Part shown: positions 22,241 to 32,640 of the stretch, piece by piece
How the letters are laid out: each line of letters begins with the position of its first letter
How positions within the stretch are numbered: position 1 is the stretch's first letter
Source: Aliihoeflea sp. 2WW
GTDB taxonomy: Bacteria > Pseudomonadota > Alphaproteobacteria > Rhizobiales > Rhizobiaceae
NCBI RefSeq assembly: GCF_000497755.1
Contig: NZ_AYOD01000001.1
Location: 259,459-323,458, forward strand
Direction of reading: 5' to 3'
Length of the DNA stretch: 64,000 nucleotides
The notes under the pieces: model-generated
Databases searched by the model: none
Seen by the model: the letters and a program-made list of their open reading frames with translations, nothing else
Told to the model about the DNA's origin: nothing
Translations under genes and position numbers: made by a program

Positions 22241-22750
22241 ATGGCCGAGATCAAGGACCCGGAAAACACGATCGTCATGGAGACGACCAAGGGCAACGTC
22301 ACGATCGAGCTCTATCCCGACCTGGCTCCCGGCCATGTCGCGCGCATCAAGGAACTGGCGCGCGCCGGCGCCTATGACGGCGTCGTCTTCCACCGCGTGA
22401 TCGACGGCTTCATGGCGCAGACCGGTGACGTCAAGTTCGGCAAGAAGGGCGGCAAGGATTTCAATCCGGGCCGTGCAGGCATGGGCGGTTCGGACATGCC
22501 GGACCTCAAGGCAGAGTTCTCCAACGCCAATCACGGCCGCGGTGCCTGCTCGATGGCGCGTTCGCAGAACCCGAACTCGGCCAATTCGCAGTTCTTCATC
22601 TGCTTCGGCGATGCCGGCTTTCTCAACCGCCAATATACGGTCTGGGGCCAGGTCATCGAAGGCATGGACAATGTCGACAAGATCAAGCGCGGCGAGCCGG
22701 TGCAGGACCCCGATACGATCGTGTCGATGAAGGTCGTCGCCGACGCGTGA
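22241..22750 (+). CDS. ppiB: Cytoplasmic cyclophilin-type peptidyl-prolyl isomerase
   Basis: This 169-aa cyclophilin lacks a signal peptide and is the cytoplasmic partner of the preceding gene. It has VFHRVIDGFMAQTGDVKFG, GACSMARSQNPNSANSQFF and VWGQVIEGMDNVD. AAGGAACG precedes the ATG. The end overlaps the next gene by one base (TGATG), suggesting coupled translation. Confidence 0.94.
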   Translation: MAEIKDPENTIVMETTKGNVTIELYPDLAPGHVARIKELARAGAYDGVVFHRVIDGFMAQTGDVKFGKKGGKDFNPGRAGMGGSDMPDLKAEFSNANHGRGACSMARSQNPNSANSQFFICFGDAGFLNRQYTVWGQVIEGMDNVDKIKRGEPVQDPDTIVSMKVVADA

Positions 22751-23136
22751 TGCGACGCGCGGCCATGACATTGATGATGGCCCTTAGTGCCGGGAGCGCC
22801 CACGCTTCCGGCACGATTTCTTGCGCCTCCGATGGTGGTGCTTCGGTCGAACTGACGCTCGGCAGCCTGCCGGTGCTTTCCGTCGTGGGGGTCGGGATCG
22901 CGGCCGGAGAACAACGCTGGACGACGCTCGAGGACGGAGATGGGCAACCCGTCGTCGTGGGGCAGGCGGCGCGATACGGCGATCTCGTCGTCGTCGACGT
23001 CACCGATCCGAACATCGAGCGGATCGTCGCCGAGTTGCGTCTACTGTCGGCAACCGAAGAACGCGATCATGTGACGGCCGGGACACTGCGGATCGTCGGG
23101 CAGGGAGCCTATGCGCTGACCTGCGTGGGGCCCTGA
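22750..23136 (+). CDS. Small secreted protein of unknown function
   Basis: This 128-aa protein has a clear signal peptide ([18 protein letters not shown]) followed by about 110 residues rich in Val, Gly and Asp with two Cys (ISCASDGG and YALTCVG) that could form a disulfide joining both ends. I do not recognise the family. The start is the ATG overlapping the ppiB stop. Position between ppiB and queA inside the operon suggests co-expression but no specific role. Confidence 0.7.
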   Translation: MRRAAMTLMMALSAGSAHASGTISCASDGGASVELTLGSLPVLSVVGVGIAAGEQRWTTLEDGDGQPVVVGQAARYGDLVVVDVTDPNIERIVAELRLLSATEERDHVTAGTLRIVGQGAYALTCVGP

Positions 23137-23141
23137 TTTCG

Positions 23142-24215
23142 ATGCGCGTCGACCTCTTCGACTTTGACCTTCCGGAAGATCGGATCGCGCTGCGGCCGGC
23201 CGAGCCGCGTGATGCGGCGAAGATGCTGGTGGTCGCGTCGGACGGTCTTGCCGACCGCTCGGTGCGCGACCTGCCGTCGTTCCTGCGGCCGGGGGACATG
23301 CTCGTCTTCAACGACACCAAGGTCATACCGGCGCAACTGACGGGCCTGCGCCGTCGCGGCGAGGCCGTCAGCGAGATCGACCTGACGCTGCACATGCGCG
23401 TTGCGCCCGATAGCTGGAAGGCGTTCGCGCGCCCGGCCAAGCGGCTTAAGGTCGGCGATGTGATCGAATTCGGCCATGGCGGGTCGATGTGCCTTGCCGG
23501 GCGCCTGACTGCCGAGGTCCGCGAAAAGGGCGACGCCGGCGAGGTGACGCTGGCCTTCGACCTGTCGGGCGCGTTTCTCGACGAAGCGCTGCACGCCGTC
23601 GGTCATATTCCGTTGCCGCCCTACATTGCGTCGAAGCGCCCGGAAGACGCGCGCGACCGCGCGGACTACCAGACCGTCTATGCGCGCGAGGAGGGGGCTG
23701 TCGCCGCGCCGACGGCGGGGCTGCACTTCACGCCGGACCTGCTGGCCGCGGTGGACGATGCCGGTGCGCAGACCGCCTTCGTCACGCTCCATGTCGGCGC
23801 GGGGACGTTCCTACCCGTCAAGGCCGACGATACCGACGACCACAAGATGCATGCCGAGATCGGGACGATCGACGCCGCGACGGCCGACAGATTGAACGCC
23901 GTTCGTGCCGCGGGCGGGCGCATCGTCGCGGTCGGCACGACGTCGCTGCGGCTCCTCGAAAGCGCGGCACGCGAGGACGGTACGATCGCGCCGTGGTCCG
24001 GTCCGACCGACATCTTCATCACGCCCGGCTACCGCTTCAAGGCGGTGGACGTGCTGATGACCAATTTCCACCTGCCGCGCTCGACACTCTTCATGCTCGT
24101 CTCGGCATTCGCCGGGACAGAGCGGATGCGTTGGACCTATGCCCACGCGATCGCGAACCGCTACCGGTTCTACTCCTACGGCGATTCGAGCCTGCTCTTC
24201 AGATCGGACGATTGA
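23142..24215 (+). CDS. queA: S-adenosylmethionine:tRNA ribosyltransferase-isomerase
   Basis: QueA moves the ribosyl group of S-adenosylmethionine onto preQ1-modified tRNA to make epoxyqueuosine. The 357-aa protein starts [20 protein letters not shown] and has [44 protein letters not shown] and [14 protein letters not shown], which are all family blocks. It ends TGATG into tgt, the enzyme acting immediately before it in queuosine synthesis. Confidence 0.97.
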   Translation: MRVDLFDFDLPEDRIALRPAEPRDAAKMLVVASDGLADRSVRDLPSFLRPGDMLVFNDTKVIPAQLTGLRRRGEAVSEIDLTLHMRVAPDSWKAFARPAKRLKVGDVIEFGHGGSMCLAGRLTAEVREKGDAGEVTLAFDLSGAFLDEALHAVGHIPLPPYIASKRPEDARDRADYQTVYAREEGAVAAPTAGLHFTPDLLAAVDDAGAQTAFVTLHVGAGTFLPVKADDTDDHKMHAEIGTIDAATADRLNAVRAAGGRIVAVGTTSLRLLESAAREDGTIAPWSGPTDIFITPGYRFKAVDVLMTNFHLPRSTLFMLVSAFAGTERMRWTYAHAIANRYRFYSYGDSSLLFRSDD

Positions 24216-25345
24216 TGACCGAGAATTTCGAATTCCGCGTGCTGGCCACCGACGGCGCGGCGCGGCGCGGCGAGATCACCATGCCGCGCGGTACGATCCG
24301 CACGCCGGCCTTCATGCCGGTCGGGACGGGCGGGACGGTCAAGGCGATGTATCTCGACCAGGTGCGCGATCTCGGCTCGGATATCATCCTGGGCAACACA
24401 TACCACCTGATGCTCCGGCCGGGCGCAGAGCGTGTCGCAAGGCTGGGCGGCTTGCATGAATTCGCACGCTGGCCGCATCCGATCCTGACGGATTCGGGCG
24501 GGTTCCAGGTCATGTCGCTGGCGCAGTTGCGCAAGATCACCGAACAGGGCGTGAAATTCCGCTCGCATATCGACGGCACGGTCTACGAGATGTCGCCGGA
24601 GCGCTCGATCGAGATTCAGGGTCTGCTCGACAGCGACATCCAGATGCAGCTCGACGAATGCACGGCGCTGCCGGCCGAGCACAAGGCGATCGAGAAGGCG
24701 ATGGAGCTTTCGCTGCGCTGGGCCGAGCGGTGCAAGACCGCGTTCGGCACGCAGCCCGGCAAGGCGATGTTCGGCATCGTGCAGGGCGGCGACGTGCCGG
24801 CGCTTCGCGAACGCTCGGCGTTGGCGCTGCGCGATCTCGATCTGAAGGGCTATGCCGTCGGCGGGCTGGCGGTCGGCGAACCCCAGCAGGTGATGCTCGA
24901 CATGCTGGAGGTGACCAATCCGCTTCTGCCCGAGACAAAGCCTCGCTACCTGATGGGCGTCGGAACGCCGGACGATATCCTGAAATCCGTCGCGCGCGGC
25001 ATCGACATGTTCGACTGCGTGATGCCGACGCGCGCCGGTCGCCATGGGCTGGCCTATACGCGGCGCGGCAAGATCAACCTCAAGAACGCACGGCACGCCG
25101 AGGACCATCGCCCGCTCGACGAGGAAAGCGATTGCCCGGCCGCGCGGGACTACAGCCGCGCTTATCTGCATCACCTCGTCAAGTCCGGCGAATCGCTTGC
25201 CGGCATGCTGCTGACCTGGAACAATCTGTCTTATTATCAATCGCTTATGGATGATATCAGAAGTGCTATCGAAGCGGGTCGGTTCACGGACAGGGCGGGC
25301 GAGATCACCGAAAGCTGGGCGCGGGGCGATCTGCCGGCGCTTTGA
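24215..25345 (+). CDS. tgt: Queuine tRNA-ribosyltransferase with a degenerate zinc site
   Basis: Tgt swaps guanine-34 for preQ1 in GUN-anticodon tRNAs. The 376-aa protein has the substrate and active-site blocks [27 protein letters not shown] and the nucleophile region MFDCVMPTR. In the C-terminal region, however, the canonical CxCxxC...H zinc ligands (E. coli Cys302, Cys304, Cys307, His333) read Ser305, Cys307, Ala310 and Asn336 here ([19 protein letters not shown], then LTWNNLSYY). Three of four ligands are gone while the surrounding fold residues are kept. It is coupled to queA by a one-base overlap. Confidence 0.95.
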   Translation: MTENFEFRVLATDGAARRGEITMPRGTIRTPAFMPVGTGGTVKAMYLDQVRDLGSDIILGNTYHLMLRPGAERVARLGGLHEFARWPHPILTDSGGFQVMSLAQLRKITEQGVKFRSHIDGTVYEMSPERSIEIQGLLDSDIQMQLDECTALPAEHKAIEKAMELSLRWAERCKTAFGTQPGKAMFGIVQGGDVPALRERSALALRDLDLKGYAVGGLAVGEPQQVMLDMLEVTNPLLPETKPRYLMGVGTPDDILKSVARGIDMFDCVMPTRAGRHGLAYTRRGKINLKNARHAEDHRPLDEESDCPAARDYSRAYLHHLVKSGESLAGMLLTWNNLSYYQSLMDDIRSAIEAGRFTDRAGEITESWARGDLPAL

Positions 25346-25384
25346 CGGCGTAGACGGTTCAGTCGCAGCAATCGGGATCGTCAG

Positions 25385-25795
25385 ATGACAAAGTATCTTT
25401 CCGCCTACGGGATCGCCCTCGTCCTCTTCCTGATCCTCGATGCGCTCTGGCTCGGCGTCATCGCCCGCAATTTCTATGCAAGCCGGATGGGCGACCTTCT
25501 GCTCGACCAGCCGCGATGGGGCGTCGCAGCGGTGTTCTACGCGGTTTATATCGTCGGGCTCGTCTATTTCGGCGTTGCGGCCGGCATGGCGGCGGGGGCA
25601 TGGCAGGCGGCCGCGCTCAACGGCGCGCTGTTCGGCTTCTTCGCCTATCTCACCTACAATTTCACCAATCTCTCGGTCCTGCGCGGCTATGACGGCATCG
25701 TCGCGATGGTCGACACCGGCTGGGGCACGTTCATGGGCGCGGTCGTTGCGGGCGGCACCGTTGCAATCCTGCAATGGCTCGGCCAGATCGACTGA
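25385..25795 (+). CDS. DUF2177 family membrane protein
   Basis: This 136-aa protein has four predicted membrane spans and the DUF2177 hallmarks ILDALWLGVI in the first span and FFAYLTYNFTNLSVLRGY in the third. No function is known for the family. It follows tgt by 39 bases and may be the last gene of that run. Confidence 0.8.
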   Translation: MTKYLSAYGIALVLFLILDALWLGVIARNFYASRMGDLLLDQPRWGVAAVFYAVYIVGLVYFGVAAGMAAGAWQAAALNGALFGFFAYLTYNFTNLSVLRGYDGIVAMVDTGWGTFMGAVVAGGTVAILQWLGQID

Positions 25796-25873
25796 TCGCG
25801 CGAGGTTGTGTTGCGAGATTGCCGACCCCGGTGCTAGCCTTCGTCGAAGGGCACATTTGGGGTAGGTAGGGCA

Positions 25874-27037
25874 ATGTATGATCGGCGAATTCCGGGCGTG
25901 GCGGTGGCCGCGTTCCTGTGCGTCATGGGGCTTGTGTCAAACGCGGCCGCCCAGCTTTTCGAGACGCGCGCGCAGCAGGCCTTCATGATCGATGCCGATA
26001 CTGGCACGGTCCTCTTCGCCAAAGACCCCGATGCGCTGATCCCGCCGGCCTCGCTCGCCAAGCTGATGACGATGGAAGTCGTCTTCAATGCGCTCAAGAC
26101 CGGTCGGCTGACGCTTCAGGAGGAGTTCTTCGTCAGCGAGAACGCATGGCGCACCGGCGGCGCGATGTCGGGCGGGTCGACCATGTTTGCCGAGGTCCGC
26201 TCGTCGATCAGCCTCGAAAACCTGATCCAAGGCGTGATCGTGCAGTCTGCAAATGACGGGTGCATCATCATCGCCGAGGGCATGGCGGGCTCGGAAGAAA
26301 ATTTCGCGCAATTGATGACCGAGCGCGCCCGCGCGATCGGCATGACGCGATCGGTGTTCAAGAATTCCACCGGACTGCCCGCCGAAGGGCAGGTGGTGAC
26401 GGTGCGCGAACTCGCCATGCTCGCGCATCACATCTGGACCGAATATCCGGACCAATATGCCTATTACGCGCAGGCCGAATTCACCTGGAACAACATCACC
26501 CAGCGCAATCGCAATCCGCTCCTGCGCATGAATATCGGCGCTGACGGGATGAAGACGGGCTTCACACAGGAATCGGGCTACGGCATCGTCGGATCAGTCG
26601 CGCGCGACGACCGGCGCCTCTTCGTCGCGCTGAGCGGCATGGAGAGCGACGCGGTGCGCGCCGAGGAAGCGCGTAAGATCCTCGACTGGGGCATGCGCGC
26701 CTTCGACAAGTATCAGATATTCGCGGAGAACGAGGTCGTCGGCGAGGCCAAAGTCTATGGCGGAGAGAAGGGCGGCGTCGGTCTGCGATCCAACGGGCCG
26801 ATCTCGCTCTTCGTGCCTTTGACAAACCGCGACCGCCTCGTCGCGCGCATCGTCTATGACGGACCGGTCATCGCGCCGGTGGAGGAGGGCGCGCGGGTCG
26901 GCACGCTCAGGGTCTGGATCGGCGATGCGATGAGCCAGGAAACGCCGCTTTATGCCGCCGAATCGGTCGATACCGGCAAGCTCCATCAGCGCGCGCTCGA
27001 TGCGATCGAGGAACTCGCCGTCGGCTGGATGCGCTGA
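25874..27037 (+). CDS. D-alanyl-D-alanine carboxypeptidase (PBP5/6 family)
   Basis: This periplasmic low-molecular-weight penicillin-binding protein trims the terminal D-Ala from peptidoglycan stem peptides. The 387-aa protein has a signal peptide ending near NAAAQ. The three serine-peptidase motifs are SLAK (Ser60-Lys63), SAN (125-127) and KTG (227-229). A PBP5-type C-terminal beta domain follows. The chain ends with an amphipathic stretch (LDAIEELAVGWMR) that could anchor it to the inner membrane. Known homologues are called DacA, DacC or DacF; which orthologue this is cannot be decided. Confidence 0.93.
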   Translation: MYDRRIPGVAVAAFLCVMGLVSNAAAQLFETRAQQAFMIDADTGTVLFAKDPDALIPPASLAKLMTMEVVFNALKTGRLTLQEEFFVSENAWRTGGAMSGGSTMFAEVRSSISLENLIQGVIVQSANDGCIIIAEGMAGSEENFAQLMTERARAIGMTRSVFKNSTGLPAEGQVVTVRELAMLAHHIWTEYPDQYAYYAQAEFTWNNITQRNRNPLLRMNIGADGMKTGFTQESGYGIVGSVARDDRRLFVALSGMESDAVRAEEARKILDWGMRAFDKYQIFAENEVVGEAKVYGGEKGGVGLRSNGPISLFVPLTNRDRLVARIVYDGPVIAPVEEGARVGTLRVWIGDAMSQETPLYAAESVDTGKLHQRALDAIEELAVGWMR

Positions 27038-27117
27038 TCCACCGGTCGCATTTGGCGCGCGCCCGCATTATCTGCTAGGCGCTGGGGCGAGTTCAGCGGC
27101 CGGCGAAAGGATGCGCA

Positions 27118-27786
27118 TTGCCACGAGGACATTTCATCACCTTCGAAGGCGGCGAGGGGGCCGGAAAGTCGACCCAGATCCGGCTTCTTGCCGACCGTCT
27201 GGAGGCGGAAGGCCACGAGGTCGTCGTCTCGCGCGAGCCCGGCGGTTCGGCGGGCGGGGAGGCGGTACGGCACGTGCTGCTTTCGGGCGCGGCCGAGCCC
27301 TTCGGGCCGGCGATGGAGGCGATGCTGTTCGCGGCAGCGCGATCCGACCATGTCGAGCAGATCATCCGGCCGGCAATTGAGGCCGGCAAGATCGTGCTTT
27401 GCGATCGCTTTCTCGATTCCTCACGCGTCTACCAGGGCGTCTCGGGGAGGCTCGACAAGGCGTTCATGGCGGCACTGGAGAGCGTCGCGATCAACGGCAT
27501 GATGCCCGATCTGACGATCATCCTCGACCTTGACCCGGTGGAAGGCATGCGGCGCGCGGCAAGCCGGCGCGGCACCGACGATGCCGACCGCTACGAGAAG
27601 GAAGACCTGTCGCTGCACGAGGAGCGTCGCGAGGCCTATATCGACATCGCCCGTGCCGAGCCCGCACGCTGCGTCATCATCGACGCGTCGAAGGAGCGGG
27701 ATGCGGTCGCAGATGCCGTGTGGAGCCGGGTCGAGAAGGTGATCGCGCCTGCGGGAAGCTTGCTGCAGGTCGCCGATGAGCTTTGA
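27118..27786 (+). CDS. tmk: Thymidylate kinase
   Basis: Tmk phosphorylates dTMP to dTDP. The 222-aa protein has the P-loop [11 protein letters not shown] (9-19), the [12 protein letters not shown] dTMP-binding segment and a LID region around [10 protein letters not shown]. The start is TTG with AAAGGA upstream. The out-of-frame ATG at 27111 is not used. Its end overlaps holB by 11 bases, the usual tmk-holB pairing. Confidence 0.96.
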   Translation: MPRGHFITFEGGEGAGKSTQIRLLADRLEAEGHEVVVSREPGGSAGGEAVRHVLLSGAAEPFGPAMEAMLFAAARSDHVEQIIRPAIEAGKIVLCDRFLDSSRVYQGVSGRLDKAFMAALESVAINGMMPDLTIILDLDPVEGMRRAASRRGTDDADRYEKEDLSLHEERREAYIDIARAEPARCVIIDASKERDAVADAVWSRVEKVIAPAGSLLQVADEL

Positions 27787-28816
27787 ACGCATCGCGCCTG
27801 AGCAGTATGACAGCATTCCCGAAGTGCCCGAACCGGTGGAGCATGCCGAGTTGTTCGGGCATGTCGGGGAAGCAGACGAACTGGCGCGCGCCTACCGGAC
27901 GGGCAAATTCCATCACGCGCTGATCCTTTCGGGACCGCGCGGGATCGGAAAGGCGACGTTCGCCTTTCGGCTGGCCCATCATCTGCTCGCCAATCCGCGC
28001 CCGGCCGAAGCGCCTTCGACGCTTGTGCGGCCGGACCCGGCGTCCACGCTGTTCAGGCTGATGGCGCAGGGGGCGCATCCGTCGCTTCTGCACCTGACGC
28101 GGCCTGCCGCCGATCGCGGAGCCGGGTTCAAGTCGGCCGTCACGGTCGATGAAATCCGCCGCGTCGGACGGTTTCTGTCGATGACCTCGCATGATGGTGG
28201 CTACCGGGTCGTGATCGTCGACGCCGCCGACGACATGAACCGCAACGCCGCCAATGCGCTTTTGAAGAGCCTGGAGGAACCGCCGCCGCGTACGCTCTTC
28301 CTGCTCGTCGTTCATTCCATCGGCCGAATGCTGCCGACGATCCGCTCGCGCTGCCAACTCCTGAAGCTGAAGCCGCTGGCGGGCGATGATCTCCTCGCCG
28401 CATTGCGGGCGGTTTCGCCGGGGTCCGAAGAGGTGCCGGACGATCTCGCGGCAAAGGCCTCGGGCAGCGTGCGCGAGGCGCTTTTGATGACGCAGTTCGG
28501 CGGGCTCGATATCGCCAATGCGGTCGACGCCGTGGTCTCCGGCGGCAGGTTCGATGTCGCTGCGGCCTACCGGATTGCCGACGCCGTCGGCGGACGCGAT
28601 TCCACGGTCCAGTTCCGGCTGTTCAACGAGCATGTCGCTGGCATCGCCGAGGCGAGGGCGCAGGCGGCCGGCCAGGCCGGCGACGCGGAGTTGGCGGCGC
28701 GGCTCGCCGATCAATGGTCGGGCGTGCGCCAGCGCATCGTCGATACCGACACCTACAATCTCGACAAGCGCCAGCACGTCGTCGGGCTGCTCGGCCAGCT
28801 TTGCGCCGCGCGCTGA
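27776..28816 (+). CDS. holB: DNA polymerase III delta prime subunit
   Basis: HolB is a clamp-loader subunit of the replicative polymerase. The 346-aa AAA+ protein has a Walker A-like GPRGIGKAT (53-61), [18 protein letters not shown] where the Walker B would be, [15 protein letters not shown], and the sensor SRC motif in [10 protein letters not shown]. It overlaps tmk and precedes metG and tatD, a widely conserved order. Confidence 0.93.
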   Translation: MSFERIAPEQYDSIPEVPEPVEHAELFGHVGEADELARAYRTGKFHHALILSGPRGIGKATFAFRLAHHLLANPRPAEAPSTLVRPDPASTLFRLMAQGAHPSLLHLTRPAADRGAGFKSAVTVDEIRRVGRFLSMTSHDGGYRVVIVDAADDMNRNAANALLKSLEEPPPRTLFLLVVHSIGRMLPTIRSRCQLLKLKPLAGDDLLAALRAVSPGSEEVPDDLAAKASGSVREALLMTQFGGLDIANAVDAVVSGGRFDVAAAYRIADAVGGRDSTVQFRLFNEHVAGIAEARAQAAGQAGDAELAARLADQWSGVRQRIVDTDTYNLDKRQHVVGLLGQLCAAR

Positions 28817-28907
28817 TTGCGCGACTGGCCAAATGGCGGTGTGTGGTCTATGTGACCGCGACCAGATCCGAGAGCATCGGCCGATGCTCCAATGACCGAG
28901 CGAGCGC

Positions 28908-30458
28908 ATGGCAGCCGAGAAGTTCTACATCACCACCGCGATTTCCTATCCGAACGGCAAGCCGCATATCGGCCATGCCTACGAGCTGATCGCGACGGAC
29001 GCGCTGGCGCGCTTCCAGCGCCTCGACGGCAAGGACGTGCACTTCCTGACCGGCACCGACGAGCACGGCATCAAGATGCTGCAGACCGCGCGCAAGGAGG
29101 GTATTTCGCCGAAGGAGCTCGCCGACCGGAATTCTTCTGAATTCAAGAAGATGGCGACGCTTCTCAATGCGTCGAACGATGATTTTATCCGCACCAGCGA
29201 AGAGCGCCACAAACGCGCCTCGCAGGCGATCTGGAAGGCGATGGAAGCAAGCGGCGATATCTACAAGGGTGGATATGCCGGCTGGTACTCCGTGCGCGAC
29301 GAAGCCTATTACGGCGAGGACGAGACGGAGGTTCGTGCGGACGACGTACGCTATGGACCGCAGGGAACGCCGGTCGAATGGGTGGAGGAGGAGAGCTATT
29401 TCTTTCGTCTGTCGGCCTATCAGGCCCGGCTGCTCGATCTTTACGAACGTCAGCCGGACTTCGTCGGGCCTGTCGAACGCCGCAACGAGGTTGCGAGCTT
29501 CGTGCGCTCCGGCCTCAAGGACCTTTCGATCTCGCGGACGACGTTCGATTGGGGCATTCCGGTGCCCGGCGACGAAAAGCACGTCATGTATGTCTGGGTC
29601 GACGCGCTGACGAACTACATCACCGCCGCCGGCTATCCCGACGAAAACGCAGAGCTTTGGCGCTATTGGCCGGCCGATCTGCACGTCATCGGCAAGGACA
29701 TCACGCGCTTCCATGCCGTCTACTGGCCGGCCTTCCTGATGTCGGCCGGCATCCCGTTGCCAAAGCGCGTGTTCAGCCATGGCTTCGTCTTCAACCGCGG
29801 GGAGAAGATGTCGAAGTCGGTCGGCAACGTCATCGACCCGGCCGCGCTCGTCGAACATTACGGGCTCGATCAGTTGCGCTATTTCCTGCTGCGCGAAGTG
29901 CCGTTCGGCCAGGACGGCAACTACAGCCACGAGGCGATCGTCAACCGCACCAATGCGGACCTTGCCAACGATCTCGGCAATCTGGCGCAGCGCTCGCTGT
30001 CGATGATCGCCAAAAACTGCGCGGGCAGGGTGCCTCAGCGCGGCGAGCTTGCAGACGTCGACCGGGCGATCCTCGACCAGGCGCTGGAAGCGCTTGCAAC
30101 CGCGCGCACGGCCATGGGGCACCAGGCGCTGCACACCGCGCTCGCCGCGATCTTCGGCGTCGTTGCCGAGGCCAATCGCTATTTCGCCGGACAGGAGCCA
30201 TGGGCGCTGCGCAAGTCCGATCCGGCGCGCATGGAGACCGTGCTCTACACGACGGCGGAAGTGCTGCGCCGCGTCGGCATCCTCTGCCTTGCCTTCATTC
30301 CGCAGGCCGCCGACAAGCTGCTCGATCTGCTGGACGTTCCGTCCGGCGACCGCACTTTCGCCAATCTGGCCGAGGGCTGGCTTCAGCCGGGCGCCGAACT
30401 GCCGGCGCCGCAAGGCATCTTCCCGCGCTATGTGGAGCAGGAAGTGCAGGGCGCGTGA
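28908..30458 (+). CDS. metG: Methionyl-tRNA synthetase
   Basis: MetG charges tRNA-Met. The 516-aa class I synthetase has the HIGH motif in [10 protein letters not shown] (20-23) and KMSKS at 300-304. The connective-peptide region (YYGEDETEV) has no CxxC zinc knuckles, and there is no C-terminal EMAP/tRNA-binding domain; this is the short zinc-free form common in alphaproteobacteria. It is followed two bases later by tatD. Confidence 0.97.
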   Translation: MAAEKFYITTAISYPNGKPHIGHAYELIATDALARFQRLDGKDVHFLTGTDEHGIKMLQTARKEGISPKELADRNSSEFKKMATLLNASNDDFIRTSEERHKRASQAIWKAMEASGDIYKGGYAGWYSVRDEAYYGEDETEVRADDVRYGPQGTPVEWVEEESYFFRLSAYQARLLDLYERQPDFVGPVERRNEVASFVRSGLKDLSISRTTFDWGIPVPGDEKHVMYVWVDALTNYITAAGYPDENAELWRYWPADLHVIGKDITRFHAVYWPAFLMSAGIPLPKRVFSHGFVFNRGEKMSKSVGNVIDPAALVEHYGLDQLRYFLLREVPFGQDGNYSHEAIVNRTNADLANDLGNLAQRSLSMIAKNCAGRVPQRGELADVDRAILDQALEALATARTAMGHQALHTALAAIFGVVAEANRYFAGQEPWALRKSDPARMETVLYTTAEVLRRVGILCLAFIPQAADKLLDLLDVPSGDRTFANLAEGWLQPGAELPAPQGIFPRYVEQEVQGA

Positions 30459-30460
30459 CG

Positions 30461-31240
30461 ATGCTGGTCGACAGCCATTGCCATCTCGACTTTCCAGACT
30501 TCGAGGAGGAGCGGGACGCCGTCGTCGCGCGGGCGCTCGCGGCGGGCGTACGTCGCATGGTCACGATCTCGACCCGCGTTCGCCGGTTCGACCAGATCCG
30601 CGCGATCGCCGAGGCCTATGACGAGGTCTATTGCTCGGTCGGCACGCATCCGCACAATGCCGGCGAGGAGCGGGACGTCACCGCGGCCGAACTCACCGAA
30701 TTGAGCAGTCATCCGAAGGTGGTGGCGATCGGCGAGGCGGGGCTGGACTATCACTATGACAAGGCGCCGCGCGACGCGCAGGCGCATGGATTGCGCGTGC
30801 ATATCGACGCGGCGCGGACCACCGGGTTGCCGCTGGTGATCCACGCGCGCGCGGCCGACGAGGACATGATTGCGATCCTGCAAGACGAATCGAGGATCGG
30901 TTCGTTTCCCTTTGTTCTGCATTGTTTTTCGTCCGGTGCGTGGCTTGCCGAAGTCGGTGTCGAGCTCGGCGGTTATGTTTCGTTTTCGGGTATCCTGACG
31001 TTCCGCAATTCGCAGGACATTCGCGACATCGCGCGCAACGTTCCGCACGACCGGCTGCTGGTCGAGACCGACGCGCCGTTCCTCGCGCCGGTGCCGCATC
31101 GCGGACGGCGTAACGAGCCTGCCTATGTCGCCGATACCGCCAAAGTGCTGGCGGAAACGATCGGCGCCGACGAGACCGAAATCCGGCGGCTGACGACCGA
31201 CAATTTCTTCCGCCTGTTTTCGAAGATGCCGCGGCCCTGA
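30461..31240 (+). CDS. tatD: TatD family metal-dependent hydrolase
   Basis: This 259-aa TIM-barrel hydrolase has MLVDSHCHLDFPDF with two metal-binding His, CSVGTHPHNA, AIGEAGLDYHY, LVIHARAADED, HCFSSG and LVETDAPFL, all TatD/YcfH signatures. Family members are 3'-5' DNA exonucleases; this one sits in the holB-metG operon as YcfH does in many bacteria. A GTG two codons upstream is an alternative start. It overlaps the next gene by one base. Confidence 0.92.
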   Translation: MLVDSHCHLDFPDFEEERDAVVARALAAGVRRMVTISTRVRRFDQIRAIAEAYDEVYCSVGTHPHNAGEERDVTAAELTELSSHPKVVAIGEAGLDYHYDKAPRDAQAHGLRVHIDAARTTGLPLVIHARAADEDMIAILQDESRIGSFPFVLHCFSSGAWLAEVGVELGGYVSFSGILTFRNSQDIRDIARNVPHDRLLVETDAPFLAPVPHRGRRNEPAYVADTAKVLAETIGADETEIRRLTTDNFFRLFSKMPRP

Positions 31241-32046
31241 TGAGCGCCTTCTATCGCTTCACGATCCTTGGATGCGGCTCGTCGCCAGGCGTGCCGCGGA
31301 TCACCGGCGACTGGGGCAACTGCGATCCTGCCAATCCGCGCAACCGGCGCCGGCGCGCGGCCGCTATGGTCGAGCGCATCGGGCCGGGGGGCGTCACGCG
31401 CGTCGTGATCGACACCGGGCCGGACTTTCGCGACCAGATGATCTCGGCGGGCGTGGAAGCGGTCGACGCCGCCGTCTACACGCATCCACATGCCGACCAT
31501 ATCCACGGCATCGACGATCTGCGGGGATTCGCTCTGGTGCAACGCAGACGCATCGACATCCAGGCCGACCGGCCGACGCTCGACCGGCTGCGCGACTCCT
31601 TCGGCTATTGCTTCGAGACGCCGCCCGGCAGTTCCTATCCGCCGATCCTGAACCCGCACGTCATCACGCATGACGACGCCTTCACGATCGACGGTCCTGG
31701 CGGCGTCATCGAATTCCTGCCGCTGCCGCAAATCCACGGCGACATCATATCGCTCGGCTTCCGGATCGGCGGTCTGGCGTATTGCTCGGACGTCAGCGCG
31801 TTTCCGGCCGAAACACTGGCGCGGTTGCAGGGCCTCGACGTGCTGATCGTCGACGCGCTTCAATACAAGCGGCATCCGAGCCATTTCTCGCTCGAGGAAG
31901 CGCTGGAAGTGATCGAGCGGTTGAAGCCGAAGCGGGCGGTGCTGACGCATATGCACATACCGCTCGACTACGACACGGTCACGGCCGAGACACCGGATCA
32001 TGTCGAGCCGGCTTATGACGGAATGGTCATCGAGTTTGGCGGCTGA
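31240..32046 (+). CDS. MBL-fold metallohydrolase (PhnP-like phosphodiesterase group)
   Basis: This 268-aa metallo-beta-lactamase fold enzyme has the metal motif THPHADHIHGIDD, VIDTGPDFR before it, and LTHMHIPLDYD near the end. FTILGCGSSPGVPRITGDWG at the start is typical of the PhnP/phosphoribosyl cyclic phosphodiesterase-like group. Members following tatD in alphaproteobacterial operons are common, but the substrate is not established. It ends the tmk-holB-metG-tatD run. Confidence 0.85.
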   Translation: MSAFYRFTILGCGSSPGVPRITGDWGNCDPANPRNRRRRAAAMVERIGPGGVTRVVIDTGPDFRDQMISAGVEAVDAAVYTHPHADHIHGIDDLRGFALVQRRRIDIQADRPTLDRLRDSFGYCFETPPGSSYPPILNPHVITHDDAFTIDGPGGVIEFLPLPQIHGDIISLGFRIGGLAYCSDVSAFPAETLARLQGLDVLIVDALQYKRHPSHFSLEEALEVIERLKPKRAVLTHMHIPLDYDTVTAETPDHVEPAYDGMVIEFGG

Positions 32047-32138
32047 GGCGTTTGCCTGCGATCGGCAGGCATGCAGCAGTTCCATAATCCATCTTATGCG
32101 ACTGGCGGATGTCTTATCGGACAGCGGATCGCATGTCC

Positions 32139-32558
32139 CTACCGACCATCGGCGTAGCGTTCGAGGCGCTCGGCAAGCGTGCCGGTATGCAACTCGAACA
32201 GATGGTTGTCGTGATCGTGGAAATAGATCGAACGGCCTTCGCCGTGCACACGACGGCGTCCCTCGCGAAGGTCGAGGTTCAAGGCGCGGACGCGGGCAAG
32301 ATAGTCATCGTACTTCGTGTCGGGGATCTTGAAGGCGACGTGGTTGTAGGTTCGTCCCGGTAACGGCTCGCCCTCCATGATCGCGATCCAGACGGCATTG
32401 GTGCGTTGACCCACAAGGAAAAATCGCTCACGCGACAGGGAGAATGTGTCAGCTCCGCTGTCGTAGACCTTCCGAGCGTCGAGCACCGTGGTGAGGATCG
32501 TTTCCATGCGATCGAGATCGCGCACGATGAACGTGATGTGGCTGAGGCCTTCTACCAT
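32139..32558 (-). CDS. fosX: FosX-family fosfomycin resistance hydrolase
   Basis: This 139-aa vicinal-oxygen-chelate protein reads like FosX, a Mn-dependent epoxide hydrolase that inactivates fosfomycin. Metal ligands are at His7 (GLSHITFIV), His73 (RTYNHVAF) and Glu122 (LFELHTG). Glu44 in TFSLSREKFF-like sequence matches the catalytic water-activating Glu that separates FosX from the thiol transferases FosA and FosB. The GEGRSIYFHDHDNHLFELH block is strongly conserved. Start MVEGLSH is chosen because it puts His7 in register; MSM two codons upstream is possible. It lies behind tRNA-Leu on the same strand. Confidence 0.88.
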   Translation of the reverse strand: MVEGLSHITFIVRDLDRMETILTTVLDARKVYDSGADTFSLSRERFFLVGQRTNAVWIAIMEGEPLPGRTYNHVAFKIPDTKYDDYLARVRALNLDLREGRRRVHGEGRSIYFHDHDNHLFELHTGTLAERLERYADGR

Positions 32559-32640
32559 ACTCATTGGGTGAGATAGTTGGGACCGACTGTCAATCGCGAA
32601 GGACGAAGCGCGTCGCATCCAAATAGGAGCGAGATGGCAT

